Shown: piece after piece, positions 6,058-12,576 of the stretch
Numbering within the stretch: the first letter of the stretch is position 1
Layout of the letters: each line of letters begins with the position of its first letter
NCBI GenBank assembly: GCA_036005125.1
Contig: DASYQV010000192.1
Coordinates: 1 to 12,576, forward strand
DNA: 12,576 bases
Direction of reading: 5' to 3'
Source of the DNA: DASYQV01 sp036005125
GTDB lineage: Bacteria; Acidobacteriota; Vicinamibacteria; Vicinamibacterales; UBA2999
Program-made: the position numbers and the translations under genes
Notes under the pieces: generated by a model
Told to the model about the DNA's origin: nothing
Seen by the model: the letters and a program-made list of their open reading frames with translations, nothing else
Databases searched by the model: none

Positions 6058-8531
6058 CAGCGTACCCCTGCGGTGGCTTCGATCCCCGCCTCGGCCTTCC
6101 GCCGGGACCGGCGTGTCGGCTCGTTCGATGCTCGTCCGTCGCCGCCCTCCCACGGTGGCGCAACGAGCAATGCCTCCGGCCACTCGATATCGGGAAAGTC
6201 CGCCGGGCCCAAGCGCGCGGGCTTTCCCGATGCCTTGGCCTGAAGGGCTCGCAGGATTTTCTCCGGCGTGATCGGAATCTGGTCGATGCGTACGCCGACC
6301 GCGTCGTACACCGCGTTGGCCATCGCAGGCATGATCGGCAGGAGCGGCCCCTGGCCGACCTCCTTCGCACCGAACGGTCCGGCGGGATCCGGATGTTCGA
6401 TCAGATCCGTGACAATCTCCGGCATGTCGAGGCTCGTCGGGCTCTTGTACTCGAGCATCGATGGAAACTTGTGGACCAGCGCGTGCGACAGCCGGGCCGG
6501 CAGCCGGCGAAACGCCTGCTCCTCCATCAGCGCTTCGCCGAGCGCCATGTACACGCTGCCCTCCACCTGACCGCGCGCGAGCGTCGGGTTGAGCGCACGG
6601 CCGATGTCGTGCGCGATCCACACCCGCGGAACGGTGATCCATCCCGTTTCCGGATCGACGTCGACTTCGACGACGGCAGCTGTGTATGAATACGTCGGTG
6701 ACGGACCGACACCGCCGCCCTTGAACCTGGCGGCCGATTTCGGCGGCGTGTAAGACCCTGTGGTGCCAAGGGTGCCGAAACGTGCTTCGGCGATGCAGAC
6801 GGCTTCCTGGAACGTCACACCTGTGCTGGGATTCCCGCTGTCGAAGACCCGACGATCGGCGAATACGAGTCGATCCGACGGCATGCCCAGACGCGCGCTC
6901 ACCGCCGCGGCGAGCATCTCGCGGGCGCGCTCGGCCGCCTGAATGGCGGCGTTGCCCATCATCAGCGTGACGCGGCTCGAATAGGAACCGAGATCGACCG
7001 GTGTCAGATCTGTGTCTCCCGTCACCGCCCGCACGTCGAAGGGGTCGATGCCGAGCACCTCGGCGATCGTCGCCACCAGCACATCGTCGGAACCCTGACC
7101 GATCTCGGTGGCGCCGCAGAAGACCGTGACGCCGCCGCTCCGATCCAGCTTGAGCTGCACGCCGGTGTGGGGCAAATCGTTCCAGTTGATTGGCAGGCCC
7201 GCGCCAGAAAGGTACGACGAGCACGCCAGGCCTACGCCGCGGCCGAGCGGCAGCTTGCGGAACTTCTCTCTCCAGTTCGAACGCTCGACCACCCGACGGA
7301 TGCACTCGGCAAGGCCGATGGTGCCCACGCGCATATAGTTGGCGGTCAACGAGTCCGGCGGCGCGACGATGCCGAGGCGCAACTCCGCGGGGTCGACTCC
7401 GAGTCGCTCTGCAATCTTGTCCAGCTGCACTTCCTGGCCGAAGCGTGACTGCGGCGTGCCGTGACCCCGCTTCGGGCCGCATGGCGGCTTGTTGGTGAAC
7501 ACACGGCAACCGCGGAACCGGTAGCGGGGGATGTCGTACGTCACGGTCTGCAGCGCGCCGGTATAGAAGGTGCTCGCCACGCCGTAGGATCCGTACGCGC
7601 CGCCGTCGAGCAGCGTCTGGAGATCGAGCCCGGTGATTCTGCCGTCGTTCGTCACACCGGTGCGGAAGCGCATCAGCACGGGATGCCGCCCGCGATGGCA
7701 GTAGAAAACCTCCTCGCGATTCAGACAGATCTTGACCGGCCGGTCGAGCAGCAAGGCGGCTTTGGCGACGACGATTTCGTGGTTGAAGGGGTCGCTTTTG
7801 CCGCCGAAGCCTCCGCCGTTGGGCGTGGCGATGACGCGGATGTGCGCCGCGGGCATGGCGAGCGCCTTGGCCAGCGCCCGATGCACGTAGTGCGGCGTCT
7901 GCGTGCTGGAGTAGACGACGAGCTTGCCGTCGCCGTCCTTCAGCGCGACGGCGGCGTGCTGTTCGAGCGGCAGGTGCGTGTTGCCCTCGAAGAAGAACAC
8001 ATCGTCGAAGACGTGATCGGCGTCCGCGATGGCCTGGTCGACATCGCCGAACTGCAGCGAGACGATCTTGTGCACGTTGCCATGGTCGCCGTAGTCGTGG
8101 ATCCGCGGCTCCGGATACGCGAGGCTGTCGGCAGGCGACGCGAACGTGCGAAGCGGCTCGTACTCGACGTCAATCAGGCGGATCGCCTGCTCGGCGGTGA
8201 CCTCGTCCCGCGCAATGACGGCCGCCACGGGATCGCCGACGAACCGGACCTTGTCGCGGCAGAGCGCGTGTTCATCATGACTGACCGGCAGGATGCCGTA
8301 CGGAATCGGAAATGACTCGCCCGTCAACACCAGATGAACGCCTTCGACTCGCGCGGCCTCGGCCGTGTTCACGCGGACAATTCGCGCATGGGGCTGCGTG
8401 GAGCGCAGCAGCCGGCAGTGCAGCATGCGCGGCAGGACGATGTCGTCGGCGAAGCGCGTCTGCCCGGTGACCTTGGCGCGTCCGTCGACCCGTCGTCGCG
8501 GGTGTCCTATCACACGCATACGGGAGGTCAT
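6057..8531 (-). CDS. hcrA: Molybdopterin-binding catalytic subunit of a 4-hydroxybenzoyl-CoA reductase-type enzyme
   Basis: The 824-residue large subunit binds the molybdenum-pterin-cytosine dinucleotide cofactor and the substrate. Family marks are RVDGRAKVTGQTRFADDI (14-31), DKVRFVGDPVAAVIA (93-107), the cofactor loop GGGFGGK (239-245), CGPKRGHGT (351-359), TEIGQGSDD (475-483), GSYSSRVTLMMGNA (515-528) and the active-site glutamate E724 in FGAKEVGQGPL. The RGHGT and GSYSSRVT motifs, and GILPVSHDEHALCRDKVRF (79-97), fit the alpha subunit of 4-hydroxybenzoyl-CoA reductase better than xanthine or CO dehydrogenase; the CO-dehydrogenase active-site cysteine loop is not seen. The tail after about residue 767 (including FPDIEWPEALL and a basic RRSRRK) exceeds Thauera HcrA by roughly 55 residues. 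The start ATG 8531 is 5 nt after the small-subunit stop, with GGGTGA as a possible ribosome site. An open frame reaches further upstream but would overlap the small subunit. Confidence 0.9.
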   Translation of the reverse strand: MTSRMRVIGHPRRRVDGRAKVTGQTRFADDIVLPRMLHCRLLRSTQPHARIVRVNTAEAARVEGVHLVLTGESFPIPYGILPVSHDEHALCRDKVRFVGDPVAAVIARDEVTAEQAIRLIDVEYEPLRTFASPADSLAYPEPRIHDYGDHGNVHKIVSLQFGDVDQAIADADHVFDDVFFFEGNTHLPLEQHAAVALKDGDGKLVVYSSTQTPHYVHRALAKALAMPAAHIRVIATPNGGGFGGKSDPFNHEIVVAKAALLLDRPVKICLNREEVFYCHRGRHPVLMRFRTGVTNDGRITGLDLQTLLDGGAYGSYGVASTFYTGALQTVTYDIPRYRFRGCRVFTNKPPCGPKRGHGTPQSRFGQEVQLDKIAERLGVDPAELRLGIVAPPDSLTANYMRVGTIGLAECIRRVVERSNWREKFRKLPLGRGVGLACSSYLSGAGLPINWNDLPHTGVQLKLDRSGGVTVFCGATEIGQGSDDVLVATIAEVLGIDPFDVRAVTGDTDLTPVDLGSYSSRVTLMMGNAAIQAAERAREMLAAAVSARLGMPSDRLVFADRRVFDSGNPSTGVTFQEAVCIAEARFGTLGTTGSYTPPKSAARFKGGGVGPSPTYSYTAAVVEVDVDPETGWITVPRVWIAHDIGRALNPTLARGQVEGSVYMALGEALMEEQAFRRLPARLSHALVHKFPSMLEYKSPTSLDMPEIVTDLIEHPDPAGPFGAKEVGQGPLLPIMPAMANAVYDAVGVRIDQIPITPEKILRALQAKASGKPARLGPADFPDIEWPEALLVAPPWEGGDGRASNEPTRRSRRKAEAGIEATAGVR

Positions 8532-8536
8532 CGCGC

Positions 8537-9025
8537 TCACCCGGCCTTCGTTTCGGATGGCATCAGTCGGGCCGCGGCCTCGACGGCTTCGACAATCTGC
8601 AGGTACCCGGTGCAGCGGCATAGATTCCCCGAGAGCGCCTCGCAGATCCGCTCACGGGAAGGATGCGGCTCCTGTTCGAGGAGCGCCTTCGCGGTGACGA
8701 GAATTCCGGGCGTGCAATAGCCGCACTGAGCGGCGCCGAGGTCGGCGAAGCACTCCTGCAGGGGATGAAGGCGGCCGTCTGCGGCGAGGCCCTCGACCGT
8801 GATGATGTGCCGCGCGTCGCATTCCGCTGCCAGCACCAGGCAGGAAAGCACCGGCTGGCCGTCAAGGAGCACTGCGCACGTACCGCACTCGCCAAGCTCG
8901 CATCCGTGCTTGGTACCGGTCAACTGGAGATCTTCGCGCAACACCTCGAGCAAGGTCTTGTAGCCGTCCACCAGGACCTCGACGGGCTCGTCGTTGACGG
9001 TACACGCGAAGCGGACCTTCATCAT
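8537..9025 (-). CDS. hcrC: [2Fe-2S] small subunit of a 4-hydroxybenzoyl-CoA reductase-type enzyme
   Basis: A 162-residue electron-transfer subunit with two [2Fe-2S] clusters. The N-terminal plant-ferredoxin-like domain holds C42, C47, C50 and C62 (HGCELGECGTC, then VLSC). The C-terminal four-helix domain holds C101 and C104 (QCGYCTPG) and C136 and C138 (GNLCRCTGY). This is the standard CoxS/XdhC-type small subunit, at the usual length. ATG 9025 overlaps the TetR stop as ATGA; ATG 9022 immediately after is an equally good start and removes one residue. A much longer open frame upstream runs antisense-free through the TetR gene but carries no family sequence. Gene order TetR, small, large and FAD subunit, with overlaps at most joints, indicates a polycistronic operon making equal amounts of subunits. 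The small subunit alone does not tell the substrate class. Confidence 0.92.
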   Translation of the reverse strand: MMKVRFACTVNDEPVEVLVDGYKTLLEVLREDLQLTGTKHGCELGECGTCAVLLDGQPVLSCLVLAAECDARHIITVEGLAADGRLHPLQECFADLGAAQCGYCTPGILVTAKALLEQEPHPSRERICEALSGNLCRCTGYLQIVEAVEAAARLMPSETKAG

Positions 9026-9708
9026 CGTGCCGTGCCCTTCGATCGTTCCGTACGGACCACCGAGAACGCCCGCGGAGCGGCCGGCGTACGGCTGGCGATA
9101 CCGCGCACCAGGAATCGCGTGATCACGTCGCCGACCGCGGCGGCGGTGTCCGCTCCTTCCGGACGGAACCACGTGACGGTCCAGTTCATCGCGCCGAGCA
9201 TCGCGCGGGCGACGATGGCCGGGTTCATGTCGACCAGCTCGCCCGCCCGGATGCCGTCGGCGATCATGCGGCGCAGCGCGTGTTCGTAGCGATCGCGCTT
9301 CCTGATGATCGCGGTCCGGAGCGCGGGCGGGAGCGACTCGATTTGCAGATGCGCGGTCGCTCCCTCGATGTCGTCCAGCAGCGTGCGAAGGTGCGTGGCG
9401 AACACGAGCCGCAGACGTGCGGCGGCGGAGGGCGACGAGCGCCGGGCGGATGCAACCGCGTCGAGCATCCGGTCGAGCGCGCGGTCCTGGCAGTAGAAGA
9501 GGAGCTCGTTCTTTCCGTTGAAGTAGTGATACAGGTTCGCGGCGGAGAGGTCTGCGGCCGCCGCGATGTCCCGCATGCCGGTGTCCGCAAAGCCATGTTC
9601 GCGAAACAGCCTGGCCGCCGCGCGCAGGATGGCGTCCCGCTGGCGGTCACGCCGGCGGTCTCGAGGAGTGCCGGCCTCTTTCAAACCGGCGTTCGGTTTT
9701 TGAACCAT
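9022..9708 (-). CDS. TetR/AcrR-family transcriptional regulator, first gene of the hcr-type operon
   Basis: A 228-residue regulator. RRRDRQRDAILRAAARLFREHGFADTGMRDIAAAADLSAANLYHYFNGKNELLF (18-71) is a clear TetR DNA-binding domain, with the helix-turn-helix about 45-66. The rest is the helical ligand-binding and dimer domain. HLQIESLPPALRTAIIRKRDRYEHALRRMIADGIRAGEL resembles the acyl-CoA/lipid-type TetR regulators, but ligand class cannot be fixed. The start ATG 9708 lies directly behind a good promoter, leaving no room for a Shine-Dalgarno, and within the palindrome TGAACCATGGTTCA. A TTG at codon 9 is the only alternative before the HTH. The stop overlaps the small-subunit ATG by 4 nt, so regulator and enzyme are made from one message. 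I infer an autoregulated repressor released by an aromatic or acyl-CoA compound. Confidence 0.9.
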   Translation of the reverse strand: MVQKPNAGLKEAGTPRDRRRDRQRDAILRAAARLFREHGFADTGMRDIAAAADLSAANLYHYFNGKNELLFYCQDRALDRMLDAVASARRSSPSAAARLRLVFATHLRTLLDDIEGATAHLQIESLPPALRTAIIRKRDRYEHALRRMIADGIRAGELVDMNPAIVARAMLGAMNWTVTWFRPEGADTAAAVGDVITRFLVRGIASRTPAAPRAFSVVRTERSKGTAR

Positions 9709-9745
9709 GGTTCACATTATCGCTTCGATCGCCGCGATTGGACAA
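9701..9745 (-). promoter_or_regulatory. Sigma-70-like promoter and 14-bp palindromic operator of the TetR-hcr operon
   Basis: On the minus strand a -35 TTGTCC (9745-9740) and a -10 GATAAT (9721-9716) are 18 bp apart, with 4/6 and 5/6 matches to consensus. The expected start of transcription is near 9709, next to the ATG at 9708-9706, which predicts a leaderless message. The perfect palindrome TGAACCATGGTTCA (9701-9714) is centred on that ATG. Its size and position fit a TetR-dimer operator blocking initiation. Binding by the encoded TetR is inferred, not shown. Confidence 0.6.
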
Positions 9746-10056
9746 GCGTGGCCGGAACGGGAAGCCGGCGGGACATCGGACCGGCACGGGCCTGCGGACC
9801 ACAGTCCTCGCCGTCGGTCAGTGGCGACGTGAGGTGCCGGTTGGCTGCAGCTCGGTCTCGGCCCCACGCGTTGATTCAGCCTGCGTGCGCGCGCGATGTG
9901 CCCGCGACGCGTGAGAGCGACAAGCGTCTTCGCGAACATGCTGATTTGCAGAGCGTTCGAAGGCGGCTTGCAGGTCGGTTCCTGGTCTAGTGAGAGCGGG
10001 ACCGGGGCAGGCATCTTGCTTGCACGGGAGACACGGGACAGCCGCGAGAGGTCGAC
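9709..10056. other. 348-bp divergent intergenic region
   Basis: This region separates the minus-strand TetR operon from the plus-strand stress-type cassette. Its left end holds the TetR promoter and half the palindrome; its right end holds a sigma-54-like element (10005-10020) and a GAGAGG ribosome site. The middle (about 9750-10000) shows only a weak imperfect hairpin (GACGC 9906-9910 with GCGTC 9924-9928). Open frames crossing it in both directions have no family sequence and look like chance in GC-rich DNA. Confidence 0.6.
10005..10020 (+). promoter_or_regulatory. Candidate sigma-54 (-24/-12) promoter
   Basis: GGGCAG-GCATC-TTGCT follows the TGGCAC-N5-TTGCW pattern. The invariant GG (10006-10007) and GC (10018-10019) are exactly 10 nt apart, and two positions of the -24 element mismatch. 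Transcription would begin near 10031, 26 nt before the GTG at 10057. No enhancer-binding protein gene or enhancer site is visible in the window, so the call rests on this motif alone. Confidence 0.35.
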
Positions 10057-10737
10057 GTGGATCCATATCAGACCGAACGACAGCCTTATAGAGATCGCCG
10101 GCACGCAGGAGTTGAGCTCGCGGCGCGTCTCGACCGGTTCAAGGGCCGAAACGACGTCGTGATACTGGCCCTGCCCCGCGGCGGCGTACCCGTGGCATAC
10201 GAGGTAGCTCGAGCGCTCGAGGCGCCGCTTGACGTATTCGTGGTCAGAAAGCTCGGCCTTCCGGGCTATCCCGAGCTGGCGATGGGCGCTATCGCTTCCG
10301 GCGGTGTCCGCGTTCTGAACGACGACATTGTGACCTGGTGCAGGATCCCCGACCATGTGATCGAGAAGGTCGCGCGCGAGGAGCAGGCTGAGCTCGAACG
10401 ACGCGAGCGCGAGTACCGGAATGGCCGGCCCCTCCTCGAGCTCAAAGGGCGCACCGTCCTCCTGGTGGATGATGGCCTGGCCACCGGCTCGACCATGAAG
10501 GCCGCTGTTGAAGCCGTACGGGCGCACGCGCCGTCACGGGTCGTGGTCGCGGTGCCCGTCGGTTCGCCTGACACCTGCCACGAGTTTGCGAACGTCGCCG
10601 ACGAGATCGTCTGCGCCCGGGCGCCCGATCATTTTGCCGCCGTCGGACAGTGGTACCGCGATTTCTCGCAGACGACCGACGAGGAGGTCCGCAATCTCCT
10701 GGACGGCGCGTCACGGGCTGTCTCGAGGAGCCGATGA
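10057..10737 (+). CDS. Phosphoribosyltransferase-family protein
   Basis: A 226-residue protein of the type I phosphoribosyltransferase fold. YRDRRHAGVELAARL (11-25) is the usual start of this subgroup; ILALPRGGVPVAYEVARAL (36-53) and VFVVRKLGLPGYPELAMGAIASGG (60-83) are its conserved core, and VLLVDDGLATGSTM (134-147) is the PRPP-binding loop with the paired aspartates D138 and D139. The base substrate is unknown; members of this group are mostly uncharacterised and are often fused to or next to dienelactone-hydrolase or erythromycin-esterase domains. The start is GTG 10057 with GAGAGG (10046-10051) five bases upstream, a good ribosome site, and the family N-terminus follows about 10 residues later. 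The stop overlaps the next gene as ATGA (10734-10737), so the two are translationally coupled and probably act together. Confidence 0.9.
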   Translation: MDPYQTERQPYRDRRHAGVELAARLDRFKGRNDVVILALPRGGVPVAYEVARALEAPLDVFVVRKLGLPGYPELAMGAIASGGVRVLNDDIVTWCRIPDHVIEKVAREEQAELERREREYRNGRPLLELKGRTVLLVDDGLATGSTMKAAVEAVRAHAPSRVVVAVPVGSPDTCHEFANVADEIVCARAPDHFAAVGQWYRDFSQTTDEEVRNLLDGASRAVSRSR

Positions 10738-12062
10738 AGATGGATCCCGCGGCTGACCTCGTGCAACGCGAGGCGCTCTGGTTCGAGCCCACGGCTGATG
10801 GCATGGGCCCGCTCCTCGAGGCGATCGGCGATGCACGACTCGTCCTGATCGGCGAGGCGACGCACGGGACCCATGAGTTCTACCGCGCGCGCGCGGAGCT
10901 GACCAAGGCCCTGATCTCGCGCAAAGGGTTCAACCTCGTGGCCGTCGAAGCCGACTGGCCCGACGCGTACCGCGTCAACCGATGGGTGCGCCACCTATCG
11001 TCGGAAGCGCGAGCCGAGATGGCGCTCGAGGGGTTCACACGGTTTCCACGGTGGATGTGGCGCAATCGGGATGTCGTCGACTTTCTGCGGTGGCTCCACG
11101 CGCACAACGCGACGCTGCCGCCGTCCCGGCGCGTCGGATTCTACGGGCTCGACCTGTACAGTCTGCACGCCTCGATCGACGCCGTGCTGTCCTATCTCCG
11201 CAAAATCGATCCAGAGGCCGCAGAACGGGCGCGATATCGGTACAGCTGCTTCGAGGACTTCGGTGAAGACCCGCAGGCGTACGGCTATGCGGCCAGGATC
11301 GGCCTGTCGCGCTCGTGCGAAGACGATGTGGTCGAACAGCTCCTGGAGCTTCGCCGGCGCGCAGCCACGTACGCAAGCCGCGACGGACAGATCGCCGCCG
11401 ACGAGTACTTCTTTGCCGAGCAGAACGCGCGCCTCGTCCGCAATGCCGAGGAGTACTACCGATCGATGTTCGGCGGGCACGTGGAATCGTGGAATCTCCG
11501 CGATTCGCACATGCTGGAGACGCTCGAGGCGCTTCTCGCCCATGTGCGCCAGACCGCGGGCGACACCCGTGCCGTGATCTGGGCGCACAACTCGCACCTC
11601 GGAGACGCGCGTGCGACCGAGATGGGCGACATGGGGGAGCTCAATCTCGGACAGCTCGTTCGGCAGACGCATGGCGCCGAGGCGTTTCTCGTCGGATTCA
11701 CGACCCACACCGGCACCGTGACCGCCGCAGCGAACTGGGACGAGCCTGCCGAGCGCAAGCGTGTGCGCCCGTCGATCGCGGGAAGCTACGAACGACTCTT
11801 CCACGAGACGGGACTGAGCCGGTTCCTCCTGCTCCTGCGAGAGGGACCGGTGCGGGAAGCAATGCGGGATGCGAGGCTGGAGCGCGCGATTGGCGTCATC
11901 TATCGTCCCGGGTCCGAGCGCCTGAGTCATTACTTCCGCGCACGGTTGTCCGACCAGTTCGACGCCGTGCTGCACATCGACGAAACGTCGGCGCTCGAGC
12001 CGCTGGAACGCTGGGCGCGGGACGAAATCGATCTTCCCGAGACGTATCCATCCGGAATCTGA
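10734..12062 (+). CDS. Erythromycin esterase-family hydrolase
   Basis: A 442-residue protein of the EreA/EreB/succinoglycan-biosynthesis superfamily. Conserved blocks are LIGEATHGTHEFYRARAELTKALI (38-61) with E41 and H44, AVEADWPDAYRVNRW (70-84) with E72, FGFYGLD-type VGFYGLDLYSL (134-144), and VIWAHNSHLGDAR (281-293) with H285 and H288. These correspond to the active-site residues known from EreB (from memory E43, H46, E74, H285, H288). Many environmental homologues are not macrolide-resistance enzymes, so resistance should not be assumed, particularly given its pairing with a phosphoribosyltransferase. ATG 10734 overlaps the upstream stop, but the GAGGAG (10725-10730) lies only 3 nt away. 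ATG 10740 would have 9-nt spacing and gives MDPAADL, so it may be the true start. No signal peptide is seen, so it is probably cytoplasmic. Confidence 0.9.
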   Translation: MKMDPAADLVQREALWFEPTADGMGPLLEAIGDARLVLIGEATHGTHEFYRARAELTKALISRKGFNLVAVEADWPDAYRVNRWVRHLSSEARAEMALEGFTRFPRWMWRNRDVVDFLRWLHAHNATLPPSRRVGFYGLDLYSLHASIDAVLSYLRKIDPEAAERARYRYSCFEDFGEDPQAYGYAARIGLSRSCEDDVVEQLLELRRRAATYASRDGQIAADEYFFAEQNARLVRNAEEYYRSMFGGHVESWNLRDSHMLETLEALLAHVRQTAGDTRAVIWAHNSHLGDARATEMGDMGELNLGQLVRQTHGAEAFLVGFTTHTGTVTAAANWDEPAERKRVRPSIAGSYERLFHETGLSRFLLLLREGPVREAMRDARLERAIGVIYRPGSERLSHYFRARLSDQFDAVLHIDETSALEPLERWARDEIDLPETYPSGI

Positions 12063-12117
12063 GCGCGTCATCGCGGATGCACGGCCCGCTCGATCCTGCT
12101 TCGAACCCAGCACCATC

Positions 12118-12123
12118 AGGAGG
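12118..12123 (+). promoter_or_regulatory. Perfect Shine-Dalgarno of the small DoxX-like ORF
   Basis: AGGAGG sits 6 nt before the ATG at 12130, the strongest ribosome site in the window. It argues that the short frame behind it is, or recently was, translated. Confidence 0.6.
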
Positions 12124-12129
12124 AAGCCA

Positions 12130-12246
12130 ATGCCACAAGAACTGCACGAGTTCGTGAGCTTCACGAAGAACCTGGCGCTCATCGGCGGAGCCGCGTCTGC
12201 GGCGGCGAATCACGAGCCATGGCCCGGCAGCGTGCGGGCGATGTGA
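12130..12246 (+). pseudogene. 38-codon ORF resembling the C-terminal end of a DoxX-family membrane protein (remnant or small protein)
   Basis: The frame encodes 38 residues, MPQELHEFVSFTKNLALIGG to the end ANHEPWPGSVRAM. FVSFTKNLALIGG matches the pattern near the end of DoxX-family proteins (F-x-KNLALIGG before the last membrane helix and a GPWS-like tail), which normally have about 130 or more residues and four membrane helices. Here everything before that block is missing, yet a perfect AGGAGG precedes the ATG, and the usual final hydrophobic helix is shortened and alanine-rich. The simplest view is a gene that lost its front part by deletion while keeping translation signals. A genuine small protein is the alternative. 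It lies 67 nt after the esterase-family gene and 18 nt before the next start, so it is probably in the same transcript. Confidence 0.5.
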
Positions 12247-12264
12247 TGCGCGGAGGTACGTCAC

Positions 12265-12576
12265 ATGAGCGCGCGTGAGATTCCCATAGCAGAGTGGCCC
12301 GAATTCCTGGAGCAGTTCAGCCGCGACCATCATGCCTGGCTCGCGACCGTCGATCGGATGAATGCGGACTCACCCAGCCAGGTCGACGCTGTCGAACGTC
12401 CCCTCGGCTCTGTGGTTCCACAGATGAATGCCCGCAGGATCGAGCGGATCGAGGTTCGATTTCAGGAGGACCCGCGTGCGCGCGAGGCCATTCGGATCGA
12501 AGCGCCGACGAGTATTCGCGTCGACGAGACAGCCGAGGGTGTCGCGCGGGGCCTCGAGATCGTCGACGAAAACGGA
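12265..12576 (+). CDS. DUF5335-like protein, 5' part (runs off the window)
   Basis: The first 104 codons are open to the window edge without a stop. The ATG at 12265 has GGAGG (12252-12256) 8 nt upstream. The N-terminus REIPIAEWPEFLEQFSRDHHAWLATVD (4-30) is the signature start of the small DUF5335 family, in which a REIP-x-x-EW-x-x-FL-x-x-FSR-x-H-x-x-W-L pattern opens the protein. The later IRIEAPTSIRVDETAEGVARGLEIVDENG (76-104) matches that family's closing region, so only a short C-terminal piece should be missing. The function of the family is unknown; members are often found in stress-gene clusters with small heat-shock, BON or phosphoribosyltransferase genes. No signal peptide or membrane segment is seen. 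Confidence 0.75.
   Translation, partial: MSAREIPIAEWPEFLEQFSRDHHAWLATVDRMNADSPSQVDAVERPLGSVVPQMNARRIERIEVRFQEDPRAREAIRIEAPTSIRVDETAEGVARGLEIVDENG

Noticed and set aside
6058..7509. Long upstream extension of the FAD-subunit frame
   Set aside because: It lies in another frame of the molybdopterin subunit gene and gives low-complexity Arg/Gly/Ala sequence. The family N-terminus begins exactly at 6057 or 6054.
5005..8531. Xanthine or aerobic CO dehydrogenase as the primary call
   Set aside because: The FAD subunit has the four-cysteine insert of hydroxybenzoyl-CoA reductase, and the large subunit has RGHGT and GSYSSRVT instead of the CO-dehydrogenase cysteine loop.
9712..10527. Minus-strand open frame covering the divergent gap and half the phosphoribosyltransferase
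   Set aside because: No family sequence; it opposes a well-supported gene and lacks a ribosome site.
10734..12062. Macrolide resistance gene ereA/ereB
   Set aside because: Only family-level similarity and active-site residues are visible. Many homologues in environmental genomes have no shown macrolide activity, so no resistance symbol is assigned.
10995..12182. Minus-strand open frame of 395 codons opposite the esterase-family gene
   Set aside because: It mirrors the codon bias of the sense gene and shows no conserved motif.

Overview
The window is high-GC DNA with dense genes, short intergenic gaps, many start/stop overlaps and no RNA genes that I can see. Gene content and style suggest an environmental, probably soil, bacterium. 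Acidobacteriota of the Vicinamibacteria type is my best guess, but nothing here proves the taxon.

Layout. (1) 1-126 is the 3' tail of an unidentified protein. (2) 125-256 is a GGGGTCAGA-type repeat cluster (four direct copies, a core, two inverted copies) resembling REP/RAYT-associated elements. (3) 287-3498 is a DNA-repair block. A LigC-like ATP-dependent DNA ligase (+) converges on a stand-alone LigD-type polymerase/primase (-), and the two coding regions overlap by 56 bp. The polymerase gene sits 16 nt downstream of an alpha/beta hydrolase gene on the same strand. These are two enzymatic parts of bacterial non-homologous end joining; Ku is not in the window. (4) 3588-3974 is a small VOC-fold protein. 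(5) 4138-4924 is a two-gene operon of an SRPBCC (AHSA1-like) protein and a metal-motif-lacking ArsR regulator, with two GCAA-N8-TTGC operators placed over a sigma-70-like promoter.

(6) 5005-9708 (-) is a four-gene, translationally coupled operon: TetR regulator, [2Fe-2S] subunit, molybdopterin subunit, FAD subunit. The FAD subunit carries a four-cysteine insert (spacing 16/8/9) diagnostic of the 4-hydroxybenzoyl-CoA reductase branch of the xanthine oxidase family. The large subunit also has that branch's RGHGT and GSYSSRVT motifs. This is therefore most likely a reductive aryl-CoA dehydroxylase or a close relative, not a xanthine dehydrogenase. The TetR gene has a good promoter so close to the start codon that its mRNA should be leaderless, with a perfect 14-bp palindrome over the start.

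(7) 10057-12576 (+) is a stress-type cassette: phosphoribosyltransferase, erythromycin-esterase-family hydrolase (ATGA overlap), a 38-codon DoxX-like remnant with a perfect Shine-Dalgarno, and the 5' part of a DUF5335-like protein running off the end. A sigma-54-like -24/-12 element precedes it.

No complete mobile element, CRISPR array or clearly new multi-gene defence system is visible. The strongest leads are the hydroxybenzoyl-CoA-reductase-type operon with its leaderless, palindrome-covered TetR start, and the dual-operator ArsR/SRPBCC promoter.
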